Shown here: positions 22,707 through 33,900 of the stretch, piece by piece
Layout of the letters: each line of letters starts with the position of its first letter
Numbering within the stretch: the stretch's first letter is position 1
NCBI GenBank assembly: GCA_025766275.1
Contig: JAFKAC010000036.1
Location: 434,001 to 498,000 of the forward strand
Length of the DNA: 64,000 bases
Source of the DNA: Lactarius indigo
Taxonomy: Eukaryota; Basidiomycota; Agaricomycetes; Russulales; Russulaceae
Direction: 5' to 3'
Made by a program: the position numbers and the translations under genes
Notes under the pieces: generated by a model
Told to the model about the DNA's origin: nothing
The model's database searches: none
Seen by the model: the letters and a program-made list of their open reading frames with translations, nothing else

Positions 22707-24005
22707 ATGGCTGTAACAACAAGAGATCAGTGGACGAGCTTCCATCCCTATTCGCTCCCAAGACGAGGAGAATGCAACGTCCCCACGTGCTTCTTACAAG
22801 CTGCTAGTTGGAGGGAAAGACAAGAAGAAACTGGATATTTTGTGGAATTTAACGGACCTTCTGGGTTCTGTCCAGTTGAGTTCAATTTCGACCACCTGTG
22901 CTGGGTGGAGATTACGTGGAATCCCATAGACTCTCAGTGGGACGTTATACGACCGGCAGGACCAAGGTATCACTGCGACATCGACGCACGAGAGCTCAAT
23001 AGCCGAGCAGACTGGGGCCCCATTGACGGGCAATTGCAAGAACATACAACCGGAGAACCCGTGTCTGAAGAACAAAGTCAGGACGAAGACGAAAACGGAC
23101 GGCAGCCAGACCAAACAGAAAGCAGCGGAGGAGCAATACAGGAATTGCTTATCAAACGAGCTGAGTCCACTCATATCACAGAACCTGAGCCTATTCACAT
23201 ACGATCACCAGCCATTATGGCCACAATAACGCAAGCCATGGAAGATGTCACACTGGAAGAATCACGCACAATACAAGCAGAAGCAAGGGAGATACTCATG
23301 CCCATCAATCCAGAAACGGGAGTACGAATGACGGCTGATGATGCTGCCATATTTCGGGCCATAGGATCCGACAGAGGAGATCCCCCGTCAGGATGGCGAC
23401 CCGTGCTAGAATTACCACCAGGAATCGGAGGACCGAGCAGGGACCCACTGCCTCCGCCAGGAGGGGGAATTCCCTTCGACATACGAAGAATGGAACCCCC
23501 ACGAGGATCGCCCGGAGGACCACCAGGGGGTGGTGGAGGTGGAGGTGGAGGAGGAGACACCGGAGGAGGCAGACATCATGAGAAACTCACCGGCGAGCCA
23601 CCTTCTGTTTTTGACGGGGATAGACTCAAAGTAGACCAGTTTCTGACACAGTGGCACGTCTACTGGGGCATGAACCTGGACGCCCCTATCATGTGAAATG
23701 ACTACAGGAGATGCCTCTTATTCCTGTCGTACATCAAAGGCAGAGCAGTCAGTGAATGGGTTTTATCCTTCCTGAACTGGCTCAATCGGCAAATACAATG
23801 AGGGATCAGTCCCTACACAAGAGAACTGTGGGAGGCCATAGCCGACGGCTTCAGCCAGCAGTTCGAAAATACGTTGGAGCGAGAACAAGCACAAGCCATA
23901 CTGAGAAAAGGCTTCAAAATGGTAGGAGAGGACATTGACAAGTACGTCAATGATTTCGAGCAGCTTGTGTGGAAGGCTCATTACCGCCTCAACGAACCAC
24001 AAACC
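22707..24005 (+). pseudogene. Gypsy D gag, N-terminal part
   Basis: ATG at 22707 sits in ACCACCATGGC, a strong initiation context. The N-terminal segment (WVEITWNPIDSQWDVIRPAG) resembles the equivalents in A and B. An acidic and Pro/Gly-rich linker follows, then the gag capsid region PSVFDGDRLKVDQFLTQWH. The frame stops at TGA (23694-23696, PIM-stop-NDYRR) and again at 23801-23803 (RQIQ-stop-GISPY); both fit CGA to TGA. It is interrupted at 24006 by a solo LTR with duplication ATCGA. Confidence 0.8.
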
Positions 24006-24010
24006 ATCGA

Positions 24011-24589
24011 TGTTACGCCCTAGCAGGGGCGTGGGTTCTAGGGGTTTCAAGTTACACAAGTATCAAGCGAAGACCTCTGTTGTCTTATTGCTATGAAATA
24101 CAAGTGGCAAAAGTGTGGCACAGGGTGCAGCACTACTCTGTAATGTAGGACTCCTCGTCCGAAGTGTCTGACACTTCTCTACACTTGATCTTGCTAGTGC
24201 ACAGAGTATAACAGGTGTGATGCGTTGATATAGTTCAACTGCAAAGACTTCGGAGTGTCCTGGTTAAGGACTGAGGTAGGGGATGCACAAGAAGAAGGGA
24301 ATAGAGCGGGGTCACACCAAAGTACGAAGGCAAGGTTGCTAGATTGCAAACGAAGCCAAGTCTGGCTTCCTATGGTCTATAGTACAGGTTTATATAGGAC
24401 AGGGTTCCAAACAACATGAACACAAGTCCACACAATATCAAAGAGACTAAACAGAGCAAGCAGAAGTTTGGATCAAAGAAACAGCACCACTAGTAACAGT
24501 AGCTCCTTTGGTAACAAGGTATAGTACAGAAGGGGAAAGGCAGGGTGGAGACATACTGTGACTGAGGTCCGAAGCGTCAGATCATAACA
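24011..24589 (-). mobile_element. Solo LTR of family B in gypsy D gag
   Basis: The 579-bp LTR reads TGTTACGCCC...GATCATAACA on the + strand, so its coding orientation is minus. ATCGA flanks it (24006-24010 and 24590-24594). Among the B LTRs of the window it is the most diverged. Confidence 0.93.
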
Positions 24590-24594
24590 ATCGA

Positions 24595-25324
24595 CCTCTT
24601 CATGTTGGGGCTGCCCAAGGAGTTGTTCAAGAATGCGTTCCAATTTGACGACCCAGTTACGTTTGACGACTGGAAGAGGGCAGTGCTCAAGAGACAGAAG
24701 AACTATATACACCTCAAGGCGAGGCTCAACGAATACAAGAATACCCCTCCGCAACAGAAGAAGCAGAGCGGCAATGTGGGGTGGACGCTTCCGCAAAATT
24801 TACCACAGACTAACCCCTGGGCCATGGACATGTCAACGGACCGCACCAAAGTGCGGCTTGCAGGCTCGGAAGACGTCGATTTCAACAAGCTTCCCCATCA
24901 TGACTGGCCTGCACCACCTTTCCCACCAAGGGGAGGCCTGGGAGTCAGGGGACGAGGAAGAGGGGGATCACGGAGAGATTTAAGGAACGTCCTCTGCTAC
25001 AACTGTCACGCCCCAGGCCACCTCTCACGAAACTGTCCATACCCCCGCATGCAGAGACAGTGGCAAAATGCCCTGTCAAGCAGTAGAATGACTGAAACCA
25101 ATGGGTATCCGCAAGGGCCCGTATCGCAATACAAACCGTCTCTGCCGGGGTACGCTTCACCGGTGCCCAGTGTAACGCCCATGCCACAGATTAGCACGGC
25201 AACAACAAAGACAGTGGGAGAACAGGCAAAGGAGTGGCTCACACAGGTAGCCAATAGCACGGATGAGGTGAAAGACCTCATACTTCAAGATTTGTGGGGC
25301 AAGGAGGGTTTTCAGAACACCTGA
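24595..25324 (+). pseudogene. Gypsy D gag, C-terminal part with zinc knuckle
   Basis: It continues gag after the solo LTR: LGLPKELFKNAFQFDDPVTF, a basic RGRGRGGSRRD stretch, then the CCHC knuckle CYNCHAPGHLSRNC. It ends at 25324, overlapping the protease frame (open from 25294) by 31 bp in the -1 frame, the standard arrangement for making Gag-Pol by ribosomal frameshifting. Confidence 0.82.
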
Positions 25325-26714
25325 ACCCGTCAGTCTGGGTGAGGGCCTTGCAATGTAATTCCATAATTGTGACAACATACTATCGATCTCTACGAATTCC
25401 AGTGACTGTCCGAACAAATTACCAAACGACTGAAACAAACGCATTGGTTGACTCTGGAGCAACCGACAACTTCGTCCGACCAAGAATGGTAGCCTGGGTG
25501 GGAATCCCGGTGCAGCAACTAGAAACACCTCGCAAGATATGGAATATTGATAATACGGAGAATAAAGCTGGGTTAATCACTCATTATGTTAGCCTAGAAG
25601 TGAAAACACGTGGGCAGATAAAGAAGATGGCCTTTCTGGTCACCGATCTCAGCAATGAAGACATGGTGCTGGGCTATCCATGGCTTAGCGCCTTCGAGCC
25701 CACCATCAGCTGGGCCACGGCAACCATGCACCCCGACATGCAGCTGGTAGAACTGGCTACCACAGAAGAACTACTCACCACGCCCATTATTCGGGCCTTA
25801 ATCGTAACCGAAAAGGAAGACATTGTGCGAGAACTGGAAGAAGAAACCTTCGCACGGGCCACTACCTCGACGGAGTTGGCCATATCAGCAAAGCAACAAC
25901 AAACGGCAGCCATGCTACCGCCAGTATACACAGAGTTCAGCAAATTCTTTAACGAACAGGCTTCGCATCGTTTTCCCCTGGCAAGACCCTGGGACCACGC
26001 AATTGACTTCAAACCATCGGCACCGGCGTCCATCGACTGCAAGATCTACCCCATGACGCAAAAAGAAGAGGGGGAACTGAAGGAATTTCTTGACGAAAAA
26101 TTAAAACAGGGTTACCTACGCCCTTCCATCTCCCCATACGCCTCCTCATTCTTCTTTATTAAAAAGAAGGACGGAAAACTACGCCCGGTACAGGACTACC
26201 GGGTCATTAATTCACACACCATTCGTAACCAGTACCTGCTGCCACTTATCCAAGACCTCATCCTCGACCTCAGCAATGCCCATATCTACACCAAACTTGA
26301 TATCCGCTGGGGGTACAATAATATATGAATTCGCGACGGCGATCAAGAGAAGGCAGCGTTCAAGACCAAATTTGGCCTTTTCGAGCCCACAGTCATGTTC
26401 TTCGGCCTCACTAACTCCCCTGCTACTTTCCAAGCCATGATGAACCATATCTACTGCGACACAATCGCGAAACACGAGCGCTTGGGCACCATGATACGTG
26501 TTTACATGGATGATATCGGAATCGCCACTCACTTCGACCATGACTTGCCGGCCCATATAGACGCAGTGCGCGACGTTTTGCGGGTGGCGGAGGAACATGA
26601 CCTCTACTTCAAACTCGAAAAATGCCTCTTCCATCAGCCACGGATGGATTACCTGGGGGTAATCCTTGAAAGGGGGGTGACTCGAATGGACCCTGTAAAA
26701 GTTCAAGGCATCAA
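25294..26714 (+). pseudogene. Gypsy D protease and reverse transcriptase
   Basis: The protease motif is LVDSGATDNFVRP, followed by VTDLSNEDMVLGYPWLS. RT blocks are KQGYLRPSISPYASSFFFIK, KKDGKLRPVQDYR and YTKLDIRWGYNNI. An in-frame TGA follows at 26326-26328 exactly where relatives have Arg (YNNIRI), an unambiguous CGA-to-TGA change. RT then resumes with FGLTNSPATF and the catalytic YMDDIGIATHFDHD, ending where the second solo LTR was inserted (ATCAA duplication). Confidence 0.88.
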
Positions 26715-27293
26715 TGTTATGATCCGACGCTTCGGACCTAACCCACAGTATGTCTCCACCCTACCTTCCCCTTCTGTACCATACCTTGTTACCAAAGGAG
26801 CTACTGTTACTAGTGGCGCTGTTTCTTTGATCCGAACTTCTGCTTACTCCGTTTAGTCTCTTTGATATTGTGTGGACTTGTGTTCATGTTGTTTGGAACC
26901 CTGTCCTATATAAACCTGTACCATAGACCGTAGGAAGCCAGACTTGGCTTCGTTTGCAAATCTAGCAACCTTGCCTCCGTACTTTGGTGTGACCTTGCTT
27001 TATCCCTCTCTTCTTGTGCATCCCCTACCTCAGTCCCTAACCAGGACATTTCGAAGTCTTTGCAGTTGAACTATATCAACGCGTTACACCTGTTATACTC
27101 TGTGCACTAGCAAGATCAAGTGTAGAGAAGTGTTAGACACTTCGGACGAGGAGTCCTACATTACAGAGTAGTGCTGCACCTTGTGCCACACTTTTATCAC
27201 TTGTATTTCATAGCAATAAGACAACAGAGGTCTTCGCTTGATACTTGTGTGATTCAGAACCTTTAGAACCCACGCCCCTGCTAGGGCGTAACA
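26715..27293 (+). mobile_element. Solo LTR of family B in gypsy D RT
   Basis: The 579-bp LTR reads TGTTATGATCC...GGGCGTAACA on the + strand, coding orientation plus. It is flanked by ATCAA on both sides (26710-26714 and 27294-27298). A TATATAAA box lies at 26907-26914. RT codons read on across the insertion (VQGI, then [15 protein letters not shown]). Confidence 0.94.
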
Positions 27294-27298
27294 ATCAA

Positions 27299-27427
27299 GG
27301 ACTGGCCAACACCAACAAAAGTCAAAGATGTTCGATCATTCCTCGGCTTTTGCAACTTTTACAGACTTTTTATCCGTGGCTTCGCGACTCACACCAAACC
27401 ACTCACTAAACTGACACGGAAGGATAA
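27299..27427 (+). pseudogene. Gypsy D RT tail, cut
   Basis: It encodes [20 protein letters not shown] then [20 protein letters not shown] and stops at the gypsy C LTR. It is the last recognisable part of D in the window. Confidence 0.85.
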
Positions 27428-27906
27428 TGTTACGCTCCACCGGCGTTAGTCCGACTTGGACTCTGAAGAAGGCGTAATCGACTTAGCAAAGTAAGGGCGA
27501 ATGGAGACTTCGTGTCAATCCAACGCAGGCTGAACAGGGGTACTTCTCGACACACGCTGCAGCTAAGATAAAGAGGTACTACCCCTTGGTGGGTAGAAGC
27601 GGAAGTGCCTTTAGTTCAAAGACTAAGGCAAGCGAAAGACGATTCAGAAGTAGGTGGATTGAAGAAGACCAAGATGGGGACTCTTGGTCTTCCGAGTCAA
27701 CTACTTATACAAATACGCGCGGGCTTTAAAGCGCTGCTGGAACAATAGGAAACCAATAGCGTAACTAGCTCGAACCCTAGTACAGCTATCCTGGGAATGA
27801 GTCATACATGAGCCACAGGTGACTACTACGATGACTGATGCGATGTAAATGTCCATGACTAATACTATGAGTCGGCCCATAGTCATAACCGGTTGTGATC
27901 GTAACA
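27428..27906 (-). repeat. Gypsy C 3' LTR
   Basis: The 479-bp LTR reads TGTTACGCTCC...GATCGTAACA on the + strand. A polypurine tract (minus strand AAAAGGGGGTAA) abuts its inner end, which fixes it as the 3' LTR of a minus-strand element. The flank at 27423-27427 is GATAA; the partner duplication is not found, so the 5' end was lost. Confidence 0.85.
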
Positions 27907-27917
27907 TTACCCCCTTT

Positions 27918-30303
27918 TCAGATGTGAGGCCCACCTCGCATGAAAGCCGACAACGGCCAGTCCTTCTGCACCTCCTCAATCCGCCAAAAGGTGTTAGCCC
28001 TTTCCATCCTATAAATGGAGTCCAACTTATCCTGCGTAACGTTTGCCAACTGAAGCCTGATCTCCCTCATGCGTGTTAACAGCTGTTCTTCATGGAACGC
28101 GGCTGCTCGGAAACGATGAATCTCGGCGGTGAGAGATTCATCCCCTATCTTTTCAAGGGCGCGATCGGTGGTGTTCCCCTCTTTGATCATGACGAGGTCT
28201 TCATGAGCAATGAAGGCCTGGTCGTGGTGAGGGCGGTGCGGCTGGGCGTACAGGGGCTGGCCGTAGACGTATGGCGAACCACTCACCAACCCTAGCACGA
28301 ATGGGTTGCCGCACATGACCACTTGTACATGATCAGCATTCACAACTCGCCCTCCGGGGAGTGTGACCTTGAAGGGAATTGAATTGGGTCCCCTATTGTG
28401 CTGGAACCCTTCTGGCGCCATGAGGGAGGCGGGATCGTCTTCGGGAGATCTGGGCTCGTGGGGCGCCACTCGGAAGACTCGGATGTCACCTCTGTACATG
28501 GGGTCTCCGTTGGTGTAGACGACATAAGGGGTGGCATTGGGATCGTCAGTGTGGCTTCGTGTTCTGAGGAAAGAGTGCCTCGCCGGGTATTGATCGCTGT
28601 CGTCATAGACAGCGTTATCGTCCTCCAATACTTTTGCCTCGCTTTCCTCGCCTTCCTTCGCATCTCCGCCATGTGTAACTGTTCTTCCTGCCACTTGCAC
28701 GCCGTCTCCTTCCACTGCATCTCCCATGCTCGGAGTGACTGCACACTCGTCAGCGCTCGGGAGAGCCGCTCGAAGGGCGGCGAGTTCTTCAATGGTGATG
28801 GGGGCGGTGTTGTATTGTCGACCGGTATCGGGGTCGACGAGGTTGTAAGTGGGGGTGGTGTCGTCAGTGAGGACCCCGCCGGTAGGTAAGGGGAAGCGTC
28901 TCTGGATAGCATCCCACTCTTGCTGGGTGATAAGCCCCTCTTCGTCGGGGACATCTTCAGGGGCTCTGAAGGTGTGTAGCGTGTTACGGGCCACTGCACC
29001 CCTGGCAAGGTGTTCGACGAGCGTGGGGTTCAGTGTGGAGGCATTGGTAGTGGTCATTGGAAGATGAGAGTCAGGAGTGGGGGATGGAGACTTAGCGCGA
29101 CATCTCGCAGCCCTTATATGTATTTCCTGGTCGGGGTTTGAAGTTTTAAAATCCCGAACGGCTTGGTCTGCAAAGACGTCATCCTTATCGACCCACTGAT
29201 GGTCCGAATCTGGATAGCCCTTCCATTTGACAAGGTATTGGAGCCGACGTCTTCTGCCGAACCGCCGAGAGTCTAGAATTTTCTCGACCTCGTATTCTTC
29301 TTGGTTATCTACTAAATCCGGTGGCAGGCGCTGGTAGTTTGGTCCGTGCGTGGGTGTCTCACGATAAGGTGTGAGAAGATCTATGTGGAAGACGTCGTGG
29401 ATGCTCCACTGCGTGGGAAGTTCGAGGCGATAATTGACAGGGGACATCACCTGAACGACCTTAAATGGTCCATGCCGTTTTGCAGCTAATTTCGCGGTTG
29501 GTTGGTGTGTGCGTAGGTGGCGTCCTTTGAGCCACACGAGGTCTCCTTCTTTGAATTTGGGCGTATCCTTGTGTTTGACCCATGACTTTTGTGCCCGGAA
29601 CATACAGGCAAAGGCGTGCTGTCGTGCCTGTTTGAACTGATCTAGTCGTAGTGACACCTGTGGGATAGGGGATGGCCTATCAGTCCAATCAGCACGGGGG
29701 TTGTACCCTGATAAGAGAAAGAAGGGGGACTCCCGCGTGGTTTCGTTTGGCCAGTTATTGTGCGTGAATTCTGCCATAGGTAGATATCGAGTCCAGTCGT
29801 CCTGCCGCTCATTTACCCAGAAGCAGAGGTATTGCTCCAGCCACTGGTTCATTCGTTCCGATTGGCCGTCGGTTCTGGGGTGATAAGCGGTTGAGATGTT
29901 TTGGCTGATGCCGAGAATCTTGCATATCTCTCGCATAAATTTGGATGCAAAACGTGGGTCTCGATCACTGATAACACGCGAAGGGAGTCCAAACCGTGGG
30001 AAGACGTGTGACACATACAGAGCAGCTGTCCCTTCAGCGGTTATTTCTTCATGACAAGGGATGAAGACGGCGGCTTTGGTGCAATCGTGATCGGTCACTG
30101 TTAAAATGGAGTCATAGCCGTGAGATATGGGGAGTTTGGTGATGAAGTCCACTGTGATGGTCTCGAACGGCAGGGCTTCCGGCTTGGGATAGATGGGCTG
30201 TAGAGGCGCTCGGATGGGGCGGAGATTGACCTTGTGTCGTTGGCATTCTGCACATCCTTTCACGTAGTCTGTGATGTCGTTCTTCATCTGCGGCCACCAG
30301 TAG
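27918..30303 (-). pseudogene. Gypsy C integrase core, chromodomain and Pol extension
   Basis: The open frame (789 codons from the first Met at 30287) holds the integrase zinc pair CAEC (C12, C15) and catalytic residues D47, D108 (VISDRDPRF) and E144 (D-x35-E spacing correct). The C-terminal SH3-like region is at about 245-310 and the chromodomain at about 332-375 (EYEVEKILDSRR, YLVKWKGY). Beyond it a roughly 410-residue extension has acidic/Pro-rich linkers, YGQPLY at about 675-680 and a helical segment (EEQLLTRMREIRLQLANV). There is no zinc cluster at the end. The integrase N-terminal zinc half is beyond the copia insertion; the reading frame is intact here but the gene is split. Confidence 0.88.
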
Positions 30304-30308
30304 TGTCG

Positions 30309-30923
30309 TGATGAACAGCACAGATGAATAGCATACTCACAGTGTACTAGAGACTGTGGTGAGATAAACTAAGCAGCTGGAAAGCAGCAGAGGGAGATCT
30401 TGCAAGTGGAAGCAAAAAGGGGTGTCTGGTACATAGCAGTGAGAGAACTGATGATACATTGGAGAGGAGGAAACATACCTGGTACACAGCAGTGAGAGAA
30501 CTGATGTGGACCAGGGCGTACAAGCAGTCTACTTATACTGTACAGAAGTGTGACACTAATACAAGGAAAGTAACTATAGGTCACAGAATACAAGGAGCGC
30601 ATTGTTTTACAACAGGACAAAGGAGTGTGCATATGGAGAACAAGGCGTATAGAACAAGAAGTGTCCAGACCAAGATGATATCATAATGACATCACAATAA
30701 AGATATATCTAAAGAAAGAACAAAGGCGTAGTACAATGACAAGTCCAGGGGAGTCCGCATGATGTCATAGTACATGATGTCATAGGTGACGCAATGATAA
30801 GTAATAGATTGTACAGATCAAAAGGTATCTAATCTATAAGTCCTGTATATCTAATCTACAGCAGTCCATGCTGCAAGTCCGGTCCGTATGAGCCGCTAAG
30901 TGCGCAAGGGTCACTTATCAACA
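30309..30923 (-). repeat. Copia 3' LTR
   Basis: Minus-strand orientation: in the coding direction it starts TGTTGATAAGTG and ends TGTTCATCA. The inner side abuts a GGGGAGA polypurine tract (30924-30930). A TAAGTG/CACTTA hairpin lies at the start of the LTR. Confidence 0.93.
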
Positions 30924-30942
30924 TCTCCCCGTGATCTACAAT

Positions 30943-33900
30943 CTAAGTACACACAAGTCCCATGTCATCGTTGTGCTTCTGCAGCAGGGCACGCGGTAGT
31001 GACTTTGTGAAGCCGTCCGCAACCATATCCACAGTAGGAGTTCTAATGAGGGTGATGGTCCCCTTTTCGATGTACTCCCGAATGACATGATGCCGTATGG
31101 CAATGTGCTTAGACCGTCTCCCAGTGACAGGGTTCAAGGCCAAGTCAATGGCACCCTTATTGTCACCATGAAGTGGGATGGGGTCGTCGACCTCGTACCC
31201 GAGTTCCATGAGGAAGCTCTGATACCACGCAGCCTGGTTAGCCGCGTCGGTCATGGCCATGTATTCCGCTTCCGTTGTGTTTTGGGCAACAGTCTTTTGC
31301 TTGCGCGAAGACCAGCTTATTGCACCGTTAGCTAGTAGGAACACATAACCAGAGGTGGAGTGGCGGTCGTCAGTCTGATCAGCCAGACTGGAATCAGTGT
31401 AGCCGTGAAGGCCATCGCCATTGGCGCCATCATAGACAATACGCATATCCATAGTTCCCACTAAGTAGGACAGGACATACTGCGCAAGTCGCAGATGTTG
31501 TGGTGAGGGATTCGCTGCGTACTGCGCCAAACGTGACACAGCGAAGGAGATATCTGGCCTAGTGCCAATCTGCACGTAAAGCAGACTCCCAATAAGAGAT
31601 TGGTAGTGGGAAATATCTGAGGCAGTTGCCTGCGACGTATATTTAACCAGGTGCTCGTCAGCACCAGCGGGCAAGGGTGTGTTGTGTGGTGTGGCATCAG
31701 ACATGCCAAAGCGTTCAAGGACATCCTTGATGTAGCCAGACTGGTCTATTTCGATGCGTCTAAGGGAGCGGTCGCGCACAATGCGCATACCAAGATAAGA
31801 CTCTATCTCCCCGAGATCTGTCATCTCATAGCGTTCAGACAAGTCTGACTTCAAACGCTTAATTCCACTCAACGAGGGACCCAGTATAGTGATGTCGTCA
31901 ACGTAGACAATAACGAAGAGTGGATCATACCCCTCCCGTTGAGGCATCACATATATCCCAGCATCAGCAAACGTCCGCTTAAAGCCGAGTGCAGTGAGCA
32001 CTCCATGGAATTGCAAGTTCCATGCGCGGGAGGCCTGTTTGAGACCATAAATCGCCTTAACCAGGCGACACACCTTCGTCTCAGAGCCAGTGACAGTGAA
32101 ACCTTGTGGCTGCTCCATGTATATCTCCTCGTCAAGCACGCCATTGAGAAAAGCAGACTTAACATCCATTTGATGGATGTGCCAGTCCTCCAGCGCGGCC
32201 AACGCCAGAAGTAAACGTAGCGACTCAAAACGTGCGACGGGAGAGAAGGTTTCATCAAAATCTACGCCAGGGATCTGCGTGAATCCCTTAGCCACCAAGC
32301 GAGCTCTGTAGCGGCCATCCGCTTTGAGCTTGAAGACCCATTTGGATTTTACTGCCTTGCGATTAGGCGGGAGATCCACTAACTCCCAAGTCCCATTCTT
32401 AGCTAGGGCGTCCATTTCATACTGACACGCCTTAGTCCACTCATCTGCAGCTGCAGACCGCATGGCCTCTGCATAAGTTGCAGGGTCTCGGCCCACAAAG
32501 GCAGCAGCTAGTAACTCCGCATACCCCAGACGCCTGCCGCGCCATGCCGCATTGTCCGCATTGAAGTAACGCGGATTAGGGACAGGGGCACGAGCACTGC
32601 GTCTTGGTGCATTGTCCATCTCGCGCAACAGCTGACTACGCTGTGCACGATCCTCAAATCCCCCAGGCATTTCTGGTGAGGGAGGAGGGACATGGCGCAT
32701 AATGCGCGTTGCACTAGGACGCGGCGGGGGTGAAGTGGGAGTGGCTTGCTCACGCTTTGGTGTGGTGGGTGGAGCCGCTAGAGCAGGTGGTGGAGTGGTG
32801 GGGCGTGGTTGGACTTGTGGGGGGTCTAGGAGCTTTTCAACATCCTCCTCCTCACTACTACTGGAGTGTGCAGGGGAGGGGGCTCGCATTGGTGGTAACG
32901 CCGGCGGGTGAGGCACGGCAGTCACTGTTGTGCTAGGCACGACTGGTGGTGAAGGTGTAGGGTGTGTCTCAACACCCTGAAGGGACGGGAAGCTACTCTC
33001 GTCGAATGTCACATCCCTGGACACTCGGACGGAGTGGGTTGAGCGGTCCCAGAGCTTATAGCCCTTAGATTCGGGCTCAAACCCGATAAGCGTGACCTCA
33101 ATGGCCTTCGCATCCAATTTGCGACGCTTATCAGCGGGTACGTGCATGTACCCCTTGCATCCGAAGACGCGAAGATGTGAGACATCAGGCACTTTGCCAG
33201 AGTGCCAGAGCTCATAAGGAGTGCGCCACTTAAGCCCACGGACTGGAGAGCGATTATAGATGTGCACAGCTGCGCACACTGCATGCTCCCAGAAGCCTTT
33301 AGACATGCCAGCTGTGTGGAGCATGGACATTGCCTTATCCATAATGGTGCGGTTAAACCGCTCGGCTTTACCGTTGGACTGTGGTGAACCCGGCATCGTG
33401 AGGTGATGCTCTATCCCTTTCTGCTTAAGAATGTCCTGCGTGACACTCGACATGTACTCGCCACCGCGGTCAGAGTGCAGAGCGCGCAGTTTATGGCCAG
33501 ACTGGGTTTCACCCCAGGCCAAATACATCTGCAGCGACTTAGCAAACTGATCCTTCGACTTAAGGAAGTGGACCACAGTGAACTTAGTGTGGTCGTCTAT
33601 GAAGGTGGCCGTGTAGGTCGAGCCTTGCAAGGACTGAGTTTGCATAGGACCGGCGAGGTCACTGTGCACAATCTCAAATTGACGAGTTGTCCTCTTATTT
33701 GAGGACACAGAAAAGGGTTGGCGAGTGGACTTACCCATCTCGCACCCACGGCAGACTGTGTGAGCCGTGGTAGAGCTGTCTATGTCCATGCCAGTAGTGG
33801 CAGAGGGACCATGCGCCTTCAGCGCCGCAGAGGATATGTGTCCCATGCGTTGATGCCAGATATCAAGTGTGGCAGCACTTGATTTTGTGTGGGCGTTGAG

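Larger units (their letters stand above)
22176..27427 (+). mobile_element. Gypsy D: truncated Ty3/gypsy element
   Basis: It has a 5' LTR, gag, protease and RT on the + strand. The body is split by two solo LTRs of family B and ends abruptly at 27427, where gypsy C begins. The RNase H, integrase and 3' LTR are absent from this window. Several stops are TGA. It is closely related to gypsy C in RT ([24 protein letters not shown] in both). Confidence 0.85.
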
